Positions 31,676 to 42,960 are shown, counted from the stretch's first letter. The stretch: 64,000 bases of DNA from Akanthomyces muscarius (GCF_028009165.1 NC_079241.1:1922001-1986000), one strand, 5' to 3'. Numbers and translations: made by a program. Notes: generated from the letters alone by a model not told the origin.

Positions 31676-34615
31676 CTAGCTATTTTCGTCAACCCTCTGC
31701 CTGCAATCGTCCAATGTCGTCTGCGCCTGTGCTGCCTCTGCCCTCTTCTGGCCCCGCAGCTGACCCAAGACGCTCTGCACCTGGCGGATCGAATCATGCG
31801 GGTGCATCTGCAGATAGCCCTGCACGGCCCTGGCATCCGGCCACGTCCACGGCAGCCCAGACGCAACGATGGCATCTTGCATCTCTTCGGCCACCACAGG
31901 CCCACCCAAAACTTGCTCGCCGAGCAACCGGAACACACAAAGCAACTCAGAAAAGTCGGCAGACGGCGGCAGCTCGTCAAGTGCCACCAGATCTTCTACC
32001 AAGTCTGGCTGGCCCCATTCTCCTATGAGGAACAAGAGCAGCTTCCTCATCTCTTGGAATTCGCCAGCATACCCCATGGTCATCATGTACTCCAATGCGT
32101 GCTCGCTCCTGACGACGTCGTTTCGAGAGAGCATCCGATCCAGCGGAGAAATGTAGTTATCGCGCGCCGCCGCCTGGTATGACTTTTCTCGCACCTGAAA
32201 TTTGGCAAATTCTTTCTTTATGTACTCGACAAGCGACTCCAGACTTCCTGGCACGGGGGGGCCTCGCCCGCCATGTTCTTCTGTTGGCGTCACCCTGCCC
32301 TCGCTGTGGAGAACGCCATCATAAAGGACTCGTAAAGGTTGCTTCGGTGAAGATATCGGTGCCGAGGCCTCATTTTGCTGCAGGTCATTGGCCAAGGCAC
32401 GTAAATCATAGCGTATTAGTTTCCGCAGACTTTTATTCAATTCCGAAAAGTTGGCCAGGTTCAACCTATTGCCTCGATCGATTCGCTTTGCAATAGCCAG
32501 GATAAGCTCCACTTGGTCAGAGTGTGACATTCGCAGTGCAGAGTGATGCCTCGATGCGCCCTTCAGGATCGCTCCCCAAATCGGTGAAGCCCAGCGGGAA
32601 CGCTTATCACCAAGGCGGGCCTCTGCAAGGGCAATAGCTCTCTGCAAATTCTCCCAACCAGAAAGGTCGTCTCGTTTCGCAAGCATGCTGATGTAAGCGG
32701 AGAAGAGCCCCATGCCGACTCGACGTAGTGCTAATCGTTCAATCTTGGGAGCAATGAGGCTGGAAATATCTGGATCGAGCTCAGCAGCCGTCTCTAGATA
32801 GCGATGGGCCGTATCTAGATCAGGCGCGTTGGATATCAGAATGAAGAGACAGTGCCCGCTGGGTACGATGCCGGCCTGGCGCATCTGACTGTAGAGTTCC
32901 TCGACACTCGGGGGTCGAGATTTCGCCCACTCAATGTCTGCAAGATTTGCAGCTCGGTAGGCGGGAAAGTTCTGGGCCTTGTCACCGGGAAGTAGCTTGG
33001 TGGAGGGCCCGACTTCTCTGAGCGTCAGTTTTTCCAACATGGCCGCGTATTCATTCATTCCCGGCAGAGCACCCTTGGTCGGAGGGTCATTGAATCGTCC
33101 CCACGCCTCATGGGCATCTCGCGTTGCGCGAATAGACGCCTCCCACGTGCTGATGTTTCGATTGCTCCCCGCGAGCGTGCGCTGCTGGATCGTTGGCGTT
33201 CCATCCGGTGCCATCCCCTTTAGAATATCCAGGCTGTCATCAGCCTCGGATTTGGCAAACCCGGCTTCTTGCATAAGCATGCCTGCCTCGACGGTTCGGC
33301 TCCAATTTGCCTCGGGATCGGTAATTTCGTCCATACCGTCTCCGGGGGTCAAATATGGCGGCCAAGAGGGAGCGTACAGGAGAGCGCTGTGCTTCTCGGC
33401 TTCGTTCTTTGGCATGCCTGCAAGGGTACTCCGAATTGCACGAAACCCATCTCCAGTGACCTGCAGTGGCTTCTCAAAGGTTTCGGACATTGTGAGCAGC
33501 ATGCGCTGGCATTCCCAGAAGTAGCTGTTGGCGACAGGAATTTGCTTGGCCAACAGCTTCGATTCTGGCTGGAAAATGCACAGCATTTTGTTAAACAGTC
33601 GGCAGCAGCTCACAAAGCGCTTTTGCGAGTCTCCTACCTCCACGAGCTGTTTCATGTGGAGAGACACCGCTTCAGCAAGCTGCACTAGGAGCCTCGGCTC
33701 TGTGCGAGCTATGTGGCTCTCAAGCAGCGACAGAATTCTGAGGTAGTTCGACGACTGGAAATAAGAGCTCGAACTCCGATTCTTGCGAGGGTTTGTAGCG
33801 TCAAGTCTGAACAATTCGATGAGACCCTGAAGCGTGGGAATATCACGCAGCGCCGAACTGGGTCGCAAGAGAAAAAGCAGCACGTGGATAGGAACGTGGC
33901 CGCCATACTCCAACAGTCGCTGGCAACGCAGGTCGTCGGTTTCTCCGGCCAGTATATGCGCGTAAGAGCTTAGAGAATCTTTGCTCAAGCGGCGTTTCTC
34001 TTCAATGTGCTCAACTCTTCGATGCGCCTCGGTTTCAGACGGGAGTAGCTCTAAAAGTCGATCGCCTTCTGCAGTTCCTTCGGCCGCTCGTCTGTGCAAT
34101 ACCAGCTGTGCTAGAACCAGAGGAACTGAGATAGCCCGGGACTTGGCTGCTGCGTTCTCCCATGCTTCACAATCCTTTCCGCGCTCCAAGATCTTCGTCA
34201 GGAAGTGCATGTGGCTGTACTCTTGCCCATTTGTATGTCGTAATTTCGGTTGTTTATTTCGGTGCTGTTTTGGGTCTCGTCTATTTCTCTCCAACACGGA
34301 AGAGATGTCACGTATAGTCGTGGGAGCCGCATCTCGGGAGGGTAAAGCTCTTGATGGCCAGGCTGACCGCAGAAAAGGCATGGATGGCGTCGACTGGTCT
34401 GCGGGGCATCTCGTGTCGTCATAGAGACAAGCTGAAGCTGTGAAATGCCGATTTAACAGGTATTCGACTCGTATCGCGCGAGCGAGACTCTGCTGCGCAA
34501 CGTTAGCATGGCACGGCTGGTCTGGAGCTGCAGGAATCCCTACACTTCCACATTGCGTCAGTCCAGGCGCATGCGACAGCCTTCCGCTGACTTTCCATGC
34601 CGCCCTGCGAAACAT
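31676..34615 (-). CDS. Mitochondrial PPR-like helical repeat protein
   Basis: A single long exon of 979 residues, ATG at 34615. The N-terminus is Arg/Ser/Ala-rich and nearly free of acidic residues (MFRRAAWKVSGRLSHAPG), typical of a mitochondrial targeting sequence. The body is helical throughout, with PPR-style units such as PSVEELYSQMRQAGIVPSGH and a following helix pair (LFILISNAPDLDTAHRYLET). Fungal mitochondrial PPR proteins of this size bind organellar RNA for processing, stability or translation. I cannot assign which one; repeats are degenerate. The stop at 31676 could be bypassed by an intron leading to the coding-like frame at 31370-31621. Confidence 0.7.
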   Translation of the reverse strand: MFRRAAWKVSGRLSHAPGLTQCGSVGIPAAPDQPCHANVAQQSLARAIRVEYLLNRHFTASACLYDDTRCPADQSTPSMPFLRSAWPSRALPSRDAAPTTIRDISSVLERNRRDPKQHRNKQPKLRHTNGQEYSHMHFLTKILERGKDCEAWENAAAKSRAISVPLVLAQLVLHRRAAEGTAEGDRLLELLPSETEAHRRVEHIEEKRRLSKDSLSSYAHILAGETDDLRCQRLLEYGGHVPIHVLLFLLRPSSALRDIPTLQGLIELFRLDATNPRKNRSSSSYFQSSNYLRILSLLESHIARTEPRLLVQLAEAVSLHMKQLVEVGDSQKRFVSCCRLFNKMLCIFQPESKLLAKQIPVANSYFWECQRMLLTMSETFEKPLQVTGDGFRAIRSTLAGMPKNEAEKHSALLYAPSWPPYLTPGDGMDEITDPEANWSRTVEAGMLMQEAGFAKSEADDSLDILKGMAPDGTPTIQQRTLAGSNRNISTWEASIRATRDAHEAWGRFNDPPTKGALPGMNEYAAMLEKLTLREVGPSTKLLPGDKAQNFPAYRAANLADIEWAKSRPPSVEELYSQMRQAGIVPSGHCLFILISNAPDLDTAHRYLETAAELDPDISSLIAPKIERLALRRVGMGLFSAYISMLAKRDDLSGWENLQRAIALAEARLGDKRSRWASPIWGAILKGASRHHSALRMSHSDQVELILAIAKRIDRGNRLNLANFSELNKSLRKLIRYDLRALANDLQQNEASAPISSPKQPLRVLYDGVLHSEGRVTPTEEHGGRGPPVPGSLESLVEYIKKEFAKFQVREKSYQAAARDNYISPLDRMLSRNDVVRSEHALEYMMTMGYAGEFQEMRKLLLFLIGEWGQPDLVEDLVALDELPPSADFSELLCVFRLLGEQVLGGPVVAEEMQDAIVASGLPWTWPDARAVQGYLQMHPHDSIRQVQSVLGQLRGQKRAEAAQAQTTLDDCRQRVDENS

Positions 34616-34988
34616 TCCTCTTCATTTCGCCATGTATATCTTCTTGCATACGATCTGCGAGTGTTCAAGTCCCAAGAGTACTGAAAGATGCAATGCGCGC
34701 TGGCTGTGTGATGCTTCCGAGCAAGCGTCGACGGAGCAGGAATTGGGGATGGAAAATAAAGTGGGGCTTGCAAGGTCACCAAGAGGATGTCCCAGGCAAA
34801 GATAACATATGAAGTAGCAAAGCTTTCTCGATAATTCCCGACTTTTTCGCAAAGAAAAAATACAATTGGTTGCTTTACGGTCACTTCTACTCATCTGCTC
34901 TTCACGGGTGTTGTTTACGATAGTAAAGTCTTCAGCGGCGAAACACGCGACCATGGACGTCCAGATACGCAATTTTATTTTATCCTCT
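34616..34988. other. Intergenic region, no supported gene
   Basis: Between the 3' end of PAC10 and the 5' end of the PPR-like gene, both on the minus strand. It must hold the PPR-like promoter. Nothing else seen. Confidence 0.4.
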
Positions 34989-35936
34989 CTACGACTTTTC
35001 TTCTGGCTTGGCAGCAGCTTTTGAGTCTTCCTCTTCCTTCTTTTCTTTTCGCTTCTGCACAACCTCCCAGTTATATACTCGCGCCGTGGCGACCTCCATA
35101 GTCTGTGCCACCATATCAGTCTACTACTTCCCGTTTCAAACGCAGTCAAGTCGTCAGCGTCACTTACCGTAATCTGTTCGCGAATAAAGTCCAAGTCTTC
35201 TTCGCAATTTGACAGACTGGTCTTGGCCGCCTTGAGCTTGGACTCGAGCAGCGCCTGGGCCTCGTCGATGGGGTATGAGAGCATGACGTTGGCCTGTAAA
35301 GAGGTCAGCGCAGGGTCCGTCGGGAGTCGACTCTCGTCTTCATCTTACCCCAAGCCAAATATAAACTTCCTCTGTGGGGGGAATGTTGGCGCGCGAGTAT
35401 AATGTGTCGTTGAGCTCGAACGTCGTTTCAATCGGTTCGCTCTCGTCCTGTGACGGTCAGCCAATATTCCCGCCCCGAACGGCGCATTCTCCATACCTTG
35501 CGCAGCTTCATAAATTGGACAGTGTCTAGTGTTTTCTGGATATCGGGAATCTTGTCTTTGAGACCGGCCATGCGCCTCTGAAGATTCATCTCCATGAACT
35601 GATATTTGCTGGTCGCATTGTTAGCTCTGGGGTTCCTCTCGGCCGAAACTGTTCTCGTCCTCGGTGCAAGACTTTCGCCTGCAGGGTCCGTATGTAAAGC
35701 TTCGGTGAAACGTACGATATCAGCTCCTGGAAGCTTCGTAGCGTGGTTTCGACATCGTCGCGCGAAGAAACATAATCTTCCACCTTGTCGACGAACGGCG
35801 CGGTGGGAATTCCTCGGGGGTTCGTCGTCGTCGTCTGGTCCTTGCCACTGATCAACGGTCAGTATTGAAATTTCGTCTTGCAGCGCGCAGCAAGGCTGAC
35901 TTACCCGACCGCAGGCTGCTTTCCTTGGCTTGCCAT
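34989..35936 (-). CDS. PAC10: Prefoldin subunit 3 (PAC10/VBP1)
   Basis: Alpha-type subunit of the hexameric prefoldin chaperone that delivers nascent actin and tubulin to the CCT chaperonin. Six short exons: 35936-35905, 35847-35716, 35608-35497, 35447-35349, 35293-35168 and 35102-34989, all in phase, 204 residues as expected. The N-terminal helix has GIPTAPFVDKVEDYV and the first coiled coil KYQFMEMNLQRRMAGLKDKIPDI-like sequence. The central beta hairpins carry FELNDTLYSRANIP and VYIWLGANVMLSYP, and the second coiled coil spans ALLESKLKAAKTSLSNCEEDLDF. The tail is a Lys/Glu-rich low-complexity end. Intron density is high relative to neighbours, a usual feature of this gene in fungi. Confidence 0.93.
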
Positions 35937-36589
35937 GGCTGCTGTTTGCTCGTGCAAGACACAAGTTGGGGAGCTTCGACAAGCGATTAGCGCTGCATTT
36001 GCTGCAAAGTGGTGCCCGCTGAGGGGCTGGTGGGGGGCTTCACCGAGCTTCTGCGATGCGCAGTTGACCAAACATAGCACTCTAAACGATGCGGAAAATT
36101 GTTTAAATCAGTTGTAATTAATTTCAGATGTTAATTTCAGGTCGTATCACGTAGTGAGCTGGTCTTAATAGTATTCTTATTTGGCGCTACTGGCTTAACA
36201 AAGGCGAGGTGCTGAATGGCTCTTGTTATTTTAAACATGTACAGTGATTTGAACATTGCACTTATAAAAAAGCACTCTCGGTTCAAATTCGATTCCGGGG
36301 CAGACTCCCTCATCTGAAAATCCCGTCATAATATCAATGTAGCATGGAGCGAATGTCTTCACTAGTTCCAGCTGTGTAGCCAGGCAGGCCAATGTGCTCT
36401 GATATAAGTGGCTAGATAATTCGCACGCTATTTCATTTCATTTCTCATATATTCAATACAGCAAGATTGAATCTCGCCAAACGATGCGCAACTCTCAAGG
36501 TATGAAGACACTGCGACGCCAAAGGCGCATACCTCCACTCCTCCCATGTTGTCCTGGGTACAGGGCACGCGACCATCCTCAGACTCGAA
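35937..36589. other. Intergenic region, no supported gene
   Basis: Promoter side of PAC10 and 3' flank of the VanZ-like gene; AT-rich around 36110-36300. A B-box-like TTCGATTCC near 36288 is not accompanied by a foldable tRNA. Confidence 0.4.
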
Positions 36590-37246
36590 TTACTTGTCCT
36601 TGTTGACAGCGTCTGCGGCCGTAATGTCCGCTCCCTCCGCATTCCCGTCTTCCTCCCAGTCATCCGGTGCGTTCTCGTCCCAGTTGTCCACCTCTTCCTC
36701 CAGCGTCTGCGGCGGAGCACCACCGTCCACCACCACACCCGTCTCGTGGCCCTCACCGAGCTCCAGATCCTCCTCTTCCTCGCCCGGCACCGCATTGTAC
36801 GTCTTTTGCTGGCGCCTGCGCTCGAGCATCCTCCTGTGGTACCACGAACACAGCCCCAGCCCCAGCAGGCTGCCGACCACGTTGGCGACAATGTCGTAGA
36901 GGTCAAAGTCGCGGTCGTTGGGCAGGAAGCTCTGCAGGAACTCGGACCCCACGCCGAGAACCAGCGTGCATATCACAAACGTCATGTTGATCGTCCGCCG
37001 GCGGTTCGTGTCGACGACCCAGTAGAAGACGACGGTGAGGAGAAAGAAGGTGAGGAAGTGCAGCAGCTTGTCGTTGATGAGATGGCCGAGCTGGAGCTTG
37101 GTAAGGCCGGCATACGCCGCCAGGATAAGCAGGAGCAGGAATACACCTGCAAAGACCGGTTAGTATGCTTGGATGCGAGCTGCCCGGGTGCAGGGCCGGT
37201 GGCGCGGCAAACTGAGCATACCTGCAAAGGTGAATCGGATGCGCAT
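36590..37246 (-). CDS. VanZ-like membrane protein, with apparent one-base frameshift
   Basis: Small membrane protein of the VanZ-like family, function unknown in fungi. Exon 1 (37246-37222, MRIRFTFA) has a GTATGC donor; the only good acceptor (TTTGCAG, exon 2 from 37147) leaves the frame off by one. Exon 2 otherwise reads well: a first hydrophobic helix (FLLLLILAAYAGL), LQLGHLINDKLLHFLTFFLL with the family's D-K-x-x-H-F block, further helices (FVICTLVLGVGSEFLQS; the DIVANVVGSLLGLGLC block), a basic YHRRMLERRR stop-transfer and a long acidic cytosolic tail. Removing one T from the TTT (minus strand, at 37140-37142) would restore MRIRFTFAGVFLLLL. Assembly error, true mutation or an alternative downstream start (ATG 36985) are possible. 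Confidence 0.75.
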
Positions 37247-37999
37247 CTTGTCTGCACCTTGAAAACGCAACCCGCTTCTCAATCACGTATTCCGAAACTC
37301 TTCCGCAGTTTTTAATACAAATGCAGATTGATTTGCGACGTCTGATTGTCGATCGACAATGGAAGAAGGATTCATGACGATGACAGAATAAGCACCAGCT
37401 TGCGACGACCCAGCTGGAGCTACCTGGAAACAAGGCTGAAGCGAGCGCCACATCACTAAAGCGGCGCAGGTGGCTGTGTCAAGTCTCGGCACAGCACACA
37501 GTGGGTGGCAGATATACACCTTGAAATATCTATACTCGATTTCTGTTCACTGTAACGGGTTTTATATAAATTGTTATCGTGCTAATTGTTGCGGTTCGTC
37601 GAAGGCCTTGCTGCGTAAGTATAGGTACAAAACGCCGCACTGCAATACGGCATCAGCACTTGTAGCCTGTACATCGCCACTATCCGTACAGAAGATTACA
37701 ATCGGCACAATGTTCGAGCAAGCAGGAATCAATACTACAAAGTATACTGTCAAGAGTGGTCAAATCTCATAGTCCATAAAGAGCTCAAGCTGTCGATTGC
37801 TCGGTAAATGGTATTCATCTGCGAAAGAAGTGCAGATCAAACAGTATAAGAGCCAAGAGAATCACATTTATGCAAAAGAAATAATACGTTCAAAATATCA
37901 AGCATTTTCGATGTGGTAAACTCACGGCTGATTGTGTGGCCCAAACAGTGGTCACTCTTCTGTACATAGCGAAGAGTCAAGATTAAGAATAGAGAGCTC
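37247..37999. other. Intergenic region, no supported gene
   Basis: Between the VanZ-like and DUF1993 genes. AT-rich around 37520-37960 with only noncoding-looking frames. Confidence 0.4.
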
Positions 38000-38527
38000 C
38001 TACATGCCAATGTTGCCCCCAAAGAACGGCCCGAGGTAGTCAAACTTGCCCAATTCCACACCCGCGTTCCTCAAAATCGCATAAGCAATCGTCGCGTGAA
38101 AGTACATGTTTGGGATCCCCGCCCCCGCGCAAAACGCAGCGCCTGTAAGCTCCTTTTTGCCAATGGACCGTTTGAAATCAATGGTCGTCGTCATGTCCCC
38201 AGCCGCGACGGCCGCATCGCGGTCCACCGTCTCCAGCAGGGCCAGCACCTGCTCGATCCGCGCGCGCATCGCGGCGTACGTCGGCAGCGGTGCCTCCTCG
38301 TACTCCCTGCGCACGGCTTCCTTTTGCTGCAGGGTGAGGGCCTGCGCCTCGGCAACGGCGCAGACGGACCAGATCTGGAAGGAGAACGGCAGCATGTCCG
38401 GGGCGAGGCGACGCTCGGCGAATGAGGCGCCGTCGGGGTGCTCCTCGGCCTTGGTGAGGATACCCTGGAGGGCGGTGAGGATGTGCTTGGAGGCAATCAC
38501 GGAGGCGTCGTAGACGGTGTAGGGCAT
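38000..38527 (-). CDS. DUF1993 family protein
   Basis: Single-exon 175-residue protein starting MPYTVYDASVIASKHILTAL. It belongs to the DUF1993 group of soluble four-helix-type proteins found in bacteria and fungi, resembling the DinB-like fold; biochemical role is unknown. Supporting segments: LAPDMLPFSFQIWSVC, the TYAAMRARIEQVLALLETVD helix, and the terminal PNMYFHATIAYAILRNAGVE with LGKFDYLG. No signal peptide. The frame is open upstream to 38701, but that part looks like leader. I chose ATG 38527 because it gives the family's usual start and length. Confidence 0.88.
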   Translation of the reverse strand: MPYTVYDASVIASKHILTALQGILTKAEEHPDGASFAERRLAPDMLPFSFQIWSVCAVAEAQALTLQQKEAVRREYEEAPLPTYAAMRARIEQVLALLETVDRDAAVAAGDMTTTIDFKRSIGKKELTGAAFCAGAGIPNMYFHATIAYAILRNAGVELGKFDYLGPFFGGNIGM

Positions 38528-39175
38528 GATGGCGGCGTGTAAATGTGCGAGTTTGGGATTGTATGCTTGCTGGTTCGCGGTTAGGGAATGGGGAGGATGA
38601 GGAGGGTAGACGGCGAGGCATATAAACAAGGCTGCGCGTCCAATTGACTGATAATGCAGGGGCACGCCGCTGCCTGTGCTTGTGCGGGCTGCGTGGCACA
38701 TGGAGTCTGGAAAGGGCTAGGCTGTCGGGATTTATTCGCGGCTTCATCTATTCGCTGAGATCGGCCGACTACCTTTCTTGGTTGACCGAATGGGTCGCTT
38801 ACTGAATACGACGTTGGGGCCGGTGGATCGGCGTATTGAAGTTATCACAACCTGGCGAGCTGCGTCGCTGGGTGCCGAATACGCTGCTTAACCCTCCCAC
38901 GCCGCTATGCTAAGGAGGCACAATCTCGGCAGAAAATAGAAACTGTCGACCGTCGGCACTCAGATGGTGCGTATACATAGCATGCCGCTTTGGCATGGCA
39001 CAGTAGAACGAAGATACCTATTGGGGGCGGATTACTTCTGGTCGTTGCATGTAAGCTATCGTGATAAACGAATTTAGTGATTTCTAGCCCAAGGACTTTT
39101 GAATCGAAGACAGTCCGCGACGTCCGGCTCAACTAGCATGGCGCTCTATCTTCTACTAACTTGCTGTACGCTGCA
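38528..39175. other. Intergenic region, no supported gene
   Basis: Promoter of the DUF1993 gene and 3' flank of the Zn2Cys6 gene. Nothing else seen. Confidence 0.4.
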
Positions 39176-41769
39176 TTAAGCAGAGTCAGTTCTATCGAAG
39201 AAACCCATACCAGTAAAGCTGTACAAGTCATAATCAAGTTTTCCCGATCCATGCAGCCCAACGTCGAACCTTGCGGTGGGATCAAGCGGCTCGACCTCGA
39301 GCGCCCGCCACCAATCCGCCGGGGGGAAGTCGGAGTCTACAATGCCAGTGATTGTATCGTCGGTTTCGCTGCTTTTCAGAGCAGTCATGATTGTAGTTGC
39401 CTGCGAGGCAAAGCATTTCGCAATGTCTAAATAAAAATGAATCATGCAAGTGGCGGGCAGCTGGTCAGCGGCCTTCTCCAGGTGGTCGGGGATGGCTTTG
39501 ACCAGGGTGGCAGCCTCGGAGAGCTCTGGATCTGCCATCGTACCTCTACGCATGGCCTATGGCGGTGTAAGCATTACTGACTTTTGCCCTGCAAGAGATG
39601 AGGTGGAATGAGGTGGATCGCATGCAAAGACTATGCTTTACCTGTAAAATGTCCGTAGCTGCGTGGCAAATCATGATTAACTGATTGTTCTGGAATCCAA
39701 TCAGATACTGGCCCAAGCCATTCTCGGCATCAAATGCCAAGCTTAACAAGCGACTTGCAACTTTGACGCTAATGTGTGACACAGTGTTGAAGTCGGTTGT
39801 CGTCGCGCCATCAGCCAAGGCGAGCAGGCTGCGAGCCGCTTCGGCATTGAGGACCATGATGCCGTGGTCAATATAAAATGCCATGACAGAGGAAACCTTC
39901 GAAGGGAAGGGTTCATCTGACCTGCAACGTTCAGTCCGAATCTTTTCGAGCAGATCGAAATAGTGCCGGTGCCACTCCGAGATGAAAGTCAAGGTTCCAT
40001 CATCCGTTCGCTTACGCTGCGCCAAAGCATTGAGCTGCAGCGGCGGTCAGATCAAGTGTTAAAACTTCGATACAACTGTGATTTGGGGCGGAGATCCTTA
40101 CCAGTATTCCCCTCGTCTCAACGACGCCGCTCAGAATACGGTCTGTCGGTGCCGTCATGGGCTTCCGCCACCATTCGGCCGCCGAGGCAGGAATTTCCCT
40201 CCACGACACACCCATATGGCGACCTATTGTGATTCCAAACCCTTTGTCGGCAAGAAATATGTACAGCCAGGTTCGCTCGAAGTTACGTGCTATACGCTCT
40301 TTCAAGCCCGAATCATCTATGGATGAGATAGAGGCCTCGACTTGCGCGGAGATTACTTGAGGCTTGTGAATGCCCATCTCTCTCGCAATCTGAATTGCCT
40401 GCCAGGAGTCAATAAGAAAATGCCTAGTCTCTGAGATATAGCGGCGAAAGAACTTACGTGGCTCAGGCGCAGCCAGGAAGGGTCTTCCGAGTGGCAACGA
40501 GGTGTTGGCGCCCAGTACTGCTTGATCATGATTGCCTGGATTGTTTCGAGCGACTTTACAGAAAAGGCGACGGACCACTTCACGTCGGCTTCGGCTAGAT
40601 CTAGGAGAACTGGATATAACATTCTGTCTCTTACGCGGCCAGAGACTGCACACCCGAGCGCGCATATGACGGAGAAGAGGGTGAACGATTTGGCGTACAC
40701 GTAGCTAGTGGTGTGTAAGTCGGGATCAAGGATGCCTAGTAGCGGATTTCGAAGCTTGAAAAACCTAGACACCCTATTTAGTATCAACGGACGAAAAAAG
40801 CCGTTGGCTGAGAATAGAATGTACTTACAGGTCGAAATACAGAGTTGCATCACTTTGGTCTATGATGCCAGCACTTATTGGGTCACAGGCTCGGTGGTCC
40901 AGTTTCAACCAACTGTCCGAAGGCTGCGATAGTAGTGCTTCCCAGTCACATTCGTCCTTTGATGCGGGAGCTGGAGAATTGTTAGCCAGGAGCAGATTTC
41001 GGATTTTGTTCAAGTGCCGCGCCGGGTCGACGCACAGAAGTAGTTGTCGACTCGTGCATCTATGAGCCCAGCAGAGCTTCCTTGGCCAAGCTTCCCTTGA
41101 AATGATAGCGTTCGGCAGGCTTGTATCCCATTTTCAGGTTTGGCAGTTGATGTTACAGCCGCTGCCATGGCATCAAAAGGAGATACTAGTGGATATATCT
41201 CGTTCTCGCTGTAATCATTGTTTTCGACGTTGCGTGGTCGTCTCGGCGCTGTTATCGCGGGTTCCGTGACTGACGATGCTGCGGCTGCGTGCTGCTCCAG
41301 CGCAGGGAGGTTGGAATTGAGAAGTGACTTGACAATCTCATCTCGAACGGACCTCTCGTCCAATCGGTCGAGCAGGTCATTTACAATGGATAGCTTGCTG
41401 TGGCTATTCACAGTGCGTTAGTTTACTGTTGTGCAGGGTAGTCAGCTATGTGTGTGCCGTGCTCACTTGTGATGATTAGACCGTCGCTTTCCGCGATTTG
41501 TGCCTGACGGATAGCTGCATTGCCGGGACTGAGAAATACAGCGGGAACTGGGAAAGAAAAAAAGTTACTCAAACAAACATGACAAGAAATAAGCCCATGT
41601 CCGCCTACCATGGCGTCTGCCGGTCACATCGTTGCCTCAGCGCGCGGCAGTTGAAACACGCCGTACTGCCCTGCGTCAAATGCGCCTCCGGTGCGTGTTC
41701 TCTGTGGATCGATTCCTGGTCTCGCTCGCCCCGTCGTGTTTTTGCAATGGACGAGCGATTACTGGGCAT
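39176..41769 (-). CDS. Zn2Cys6 transcription factor, with apparent one-base frameshift
   Basis: Seven exons: 41769-41609, 41547-41467, 41403-40829, 40764-40458, 40398-40102, 40034-39642 and 39556-39176; about 731 residues once the frame is repaired. A binuclear zinc cluster at residues about 39-68 is restored exactly by the first splice: C-x2-C-x6-C-x5-C-x2-C-x6-C (CFNCRALRQRCDR, then CSRCISQSRQC), followed by a basic linker. The middle region has the fungal-specific factor pattern (QLLLCVDPARHLNKIRN, LLGILDPDLH, then the helical QAIQIAREMGIH), and the end reads WWRALEVEPLDPTARFDVG. In exon 3 two coding frames meet at a run of four A (41131-41134), offset by one missing base. It neighbours a secreted protein, an amidase and a transporter, but targets are unknown. 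Confidence 0.82.
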
Positions 41770-42390
41770 GATGAATCGTGGGGAGGATGCGGGGGAGGAG
41801 AACAAGTAGGTTCCCCGCCTGGTCTTGAAGACGCCGTTGACCGCGTCCGATGAGCAGAGTCTATAAGTTTTTGACGGCGTTTTGTCGCGGAATGCGAGTC
41901 AGTGGTAGGCAGCTTTGAAACATTGTGGCAACGGCGTCTTCGACAACAGGTCTTGCCTGAATTCGGACTCCACGGCTAGCAACAGCCGTAGTGGCGGCGG
42001 CGGTCCCCGCAAAAGGCAATAGCATTGTAGTGGACAAGTTTCCGGGGCTTTAACTTGCCGGCCGGCATTTATGTTGATGTTTAATTCTTCATCGATTCAG
42101 TGTACACAGTTTGGATATTACAAAATGGCGTCAGCTGTAGCGACGGTGGCGACCGGCAATAGCAATAGCGTATACTTGACTCTCAGCTGGCATCATCATA
42201 CGACAGCTCAATCGATAAAAATACATGTGTCGCTCTATCTGACCCCGCGGCGCCCCCCGAGTACAAAAGTGCCGAACATGTGCATAGAATGCCACTTGCC
42301 TTCTCGATCGGCCGATATTTAGCAACCTGCGGCCCGACGGCCTGACTACGGCGGTGGAGCAGAGAGTCGTTGGAACCAGCTCTGATGAGA
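41770..42390. other. Intergenic region, no supported gene
   Basis: Promoter side of the Zn2Cys6 gene. Short frames only. Confidence 0.4.
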
Positions 42391-42960
42391 TTACAACTGT
42401 TCACTGCATCGGGTGCTATAGTGTATCTGCAATAAGATGTCGTCTACCATGACTGACGCTTGTGATGCCATCCATTCTTGGGTTACTGTAGGCCGTCCGC
42501 CCCCGCCCCCGCCCCCTTCCAATAGTGCGAGCATTGCCTCTGGGAATGCAGCCAGGTCCTGCGCCGATAGCCATCTTAGACCGGACAGGAAACCTTTTCC
42601 CGCGGAGACCACTGGTCTTGGATAACTACTGCGCATAAAATGTAGTCGGACTCTAAGTTTCAAAGTATTAGCCCTGCGCTCTCCAACCCACTGGTTGATG
42701 ACGTCGGACTTGATGCATTCGCGAGGCAGCGAGGAGTTGAATATTACATACTCTGGCCCAATCAACGGCAGTTGCACTCCGTCACTCTACAGGTGCCAAG
42801 TCAGAAATTAAGCCAGCGCATGCACTACGTGACGCTCATGATCCTACATGTCCAAAAGTACCCCATTTATGACTTGCAGGCAGATGAACATATAGAGGAC
42901 GAGTAGATCGCAAATGTTGGGAGAGGGCAATAATTTTGCTTCTTAGAAGCAACGCCTTTT
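42391..42960 (-). pseudogene. Unidentified coding remnant
   Basis: On the minus strand, sequence near 42870-42950 (SPNICDLLVLYMFICLQ) can be joined through a GTACTT...TGTAG intron (about 42871 to 42785) in phase 0 to a frame reading DGVQLPLIGPEYVIFNSSLP, INQWVGERRANTLKLRV and FLSGLRWLSAQDLAAFPEAM. It then runs into seven Gly encoded by a GCCCCC repeat and ends at 42391. The middle looks like real protein, but there is no good start codon, no known motif and a low-complexity end. I read it as a broken gene fragment; a gene with further exons is the alternative. Confidence 0.35.

Noticed and set aside
36270..36310. tRNA-like B-box (TTCGATTCC) near 36288
   Set aside because: The flanking bases cannot form a T-arm or acceptor stem.
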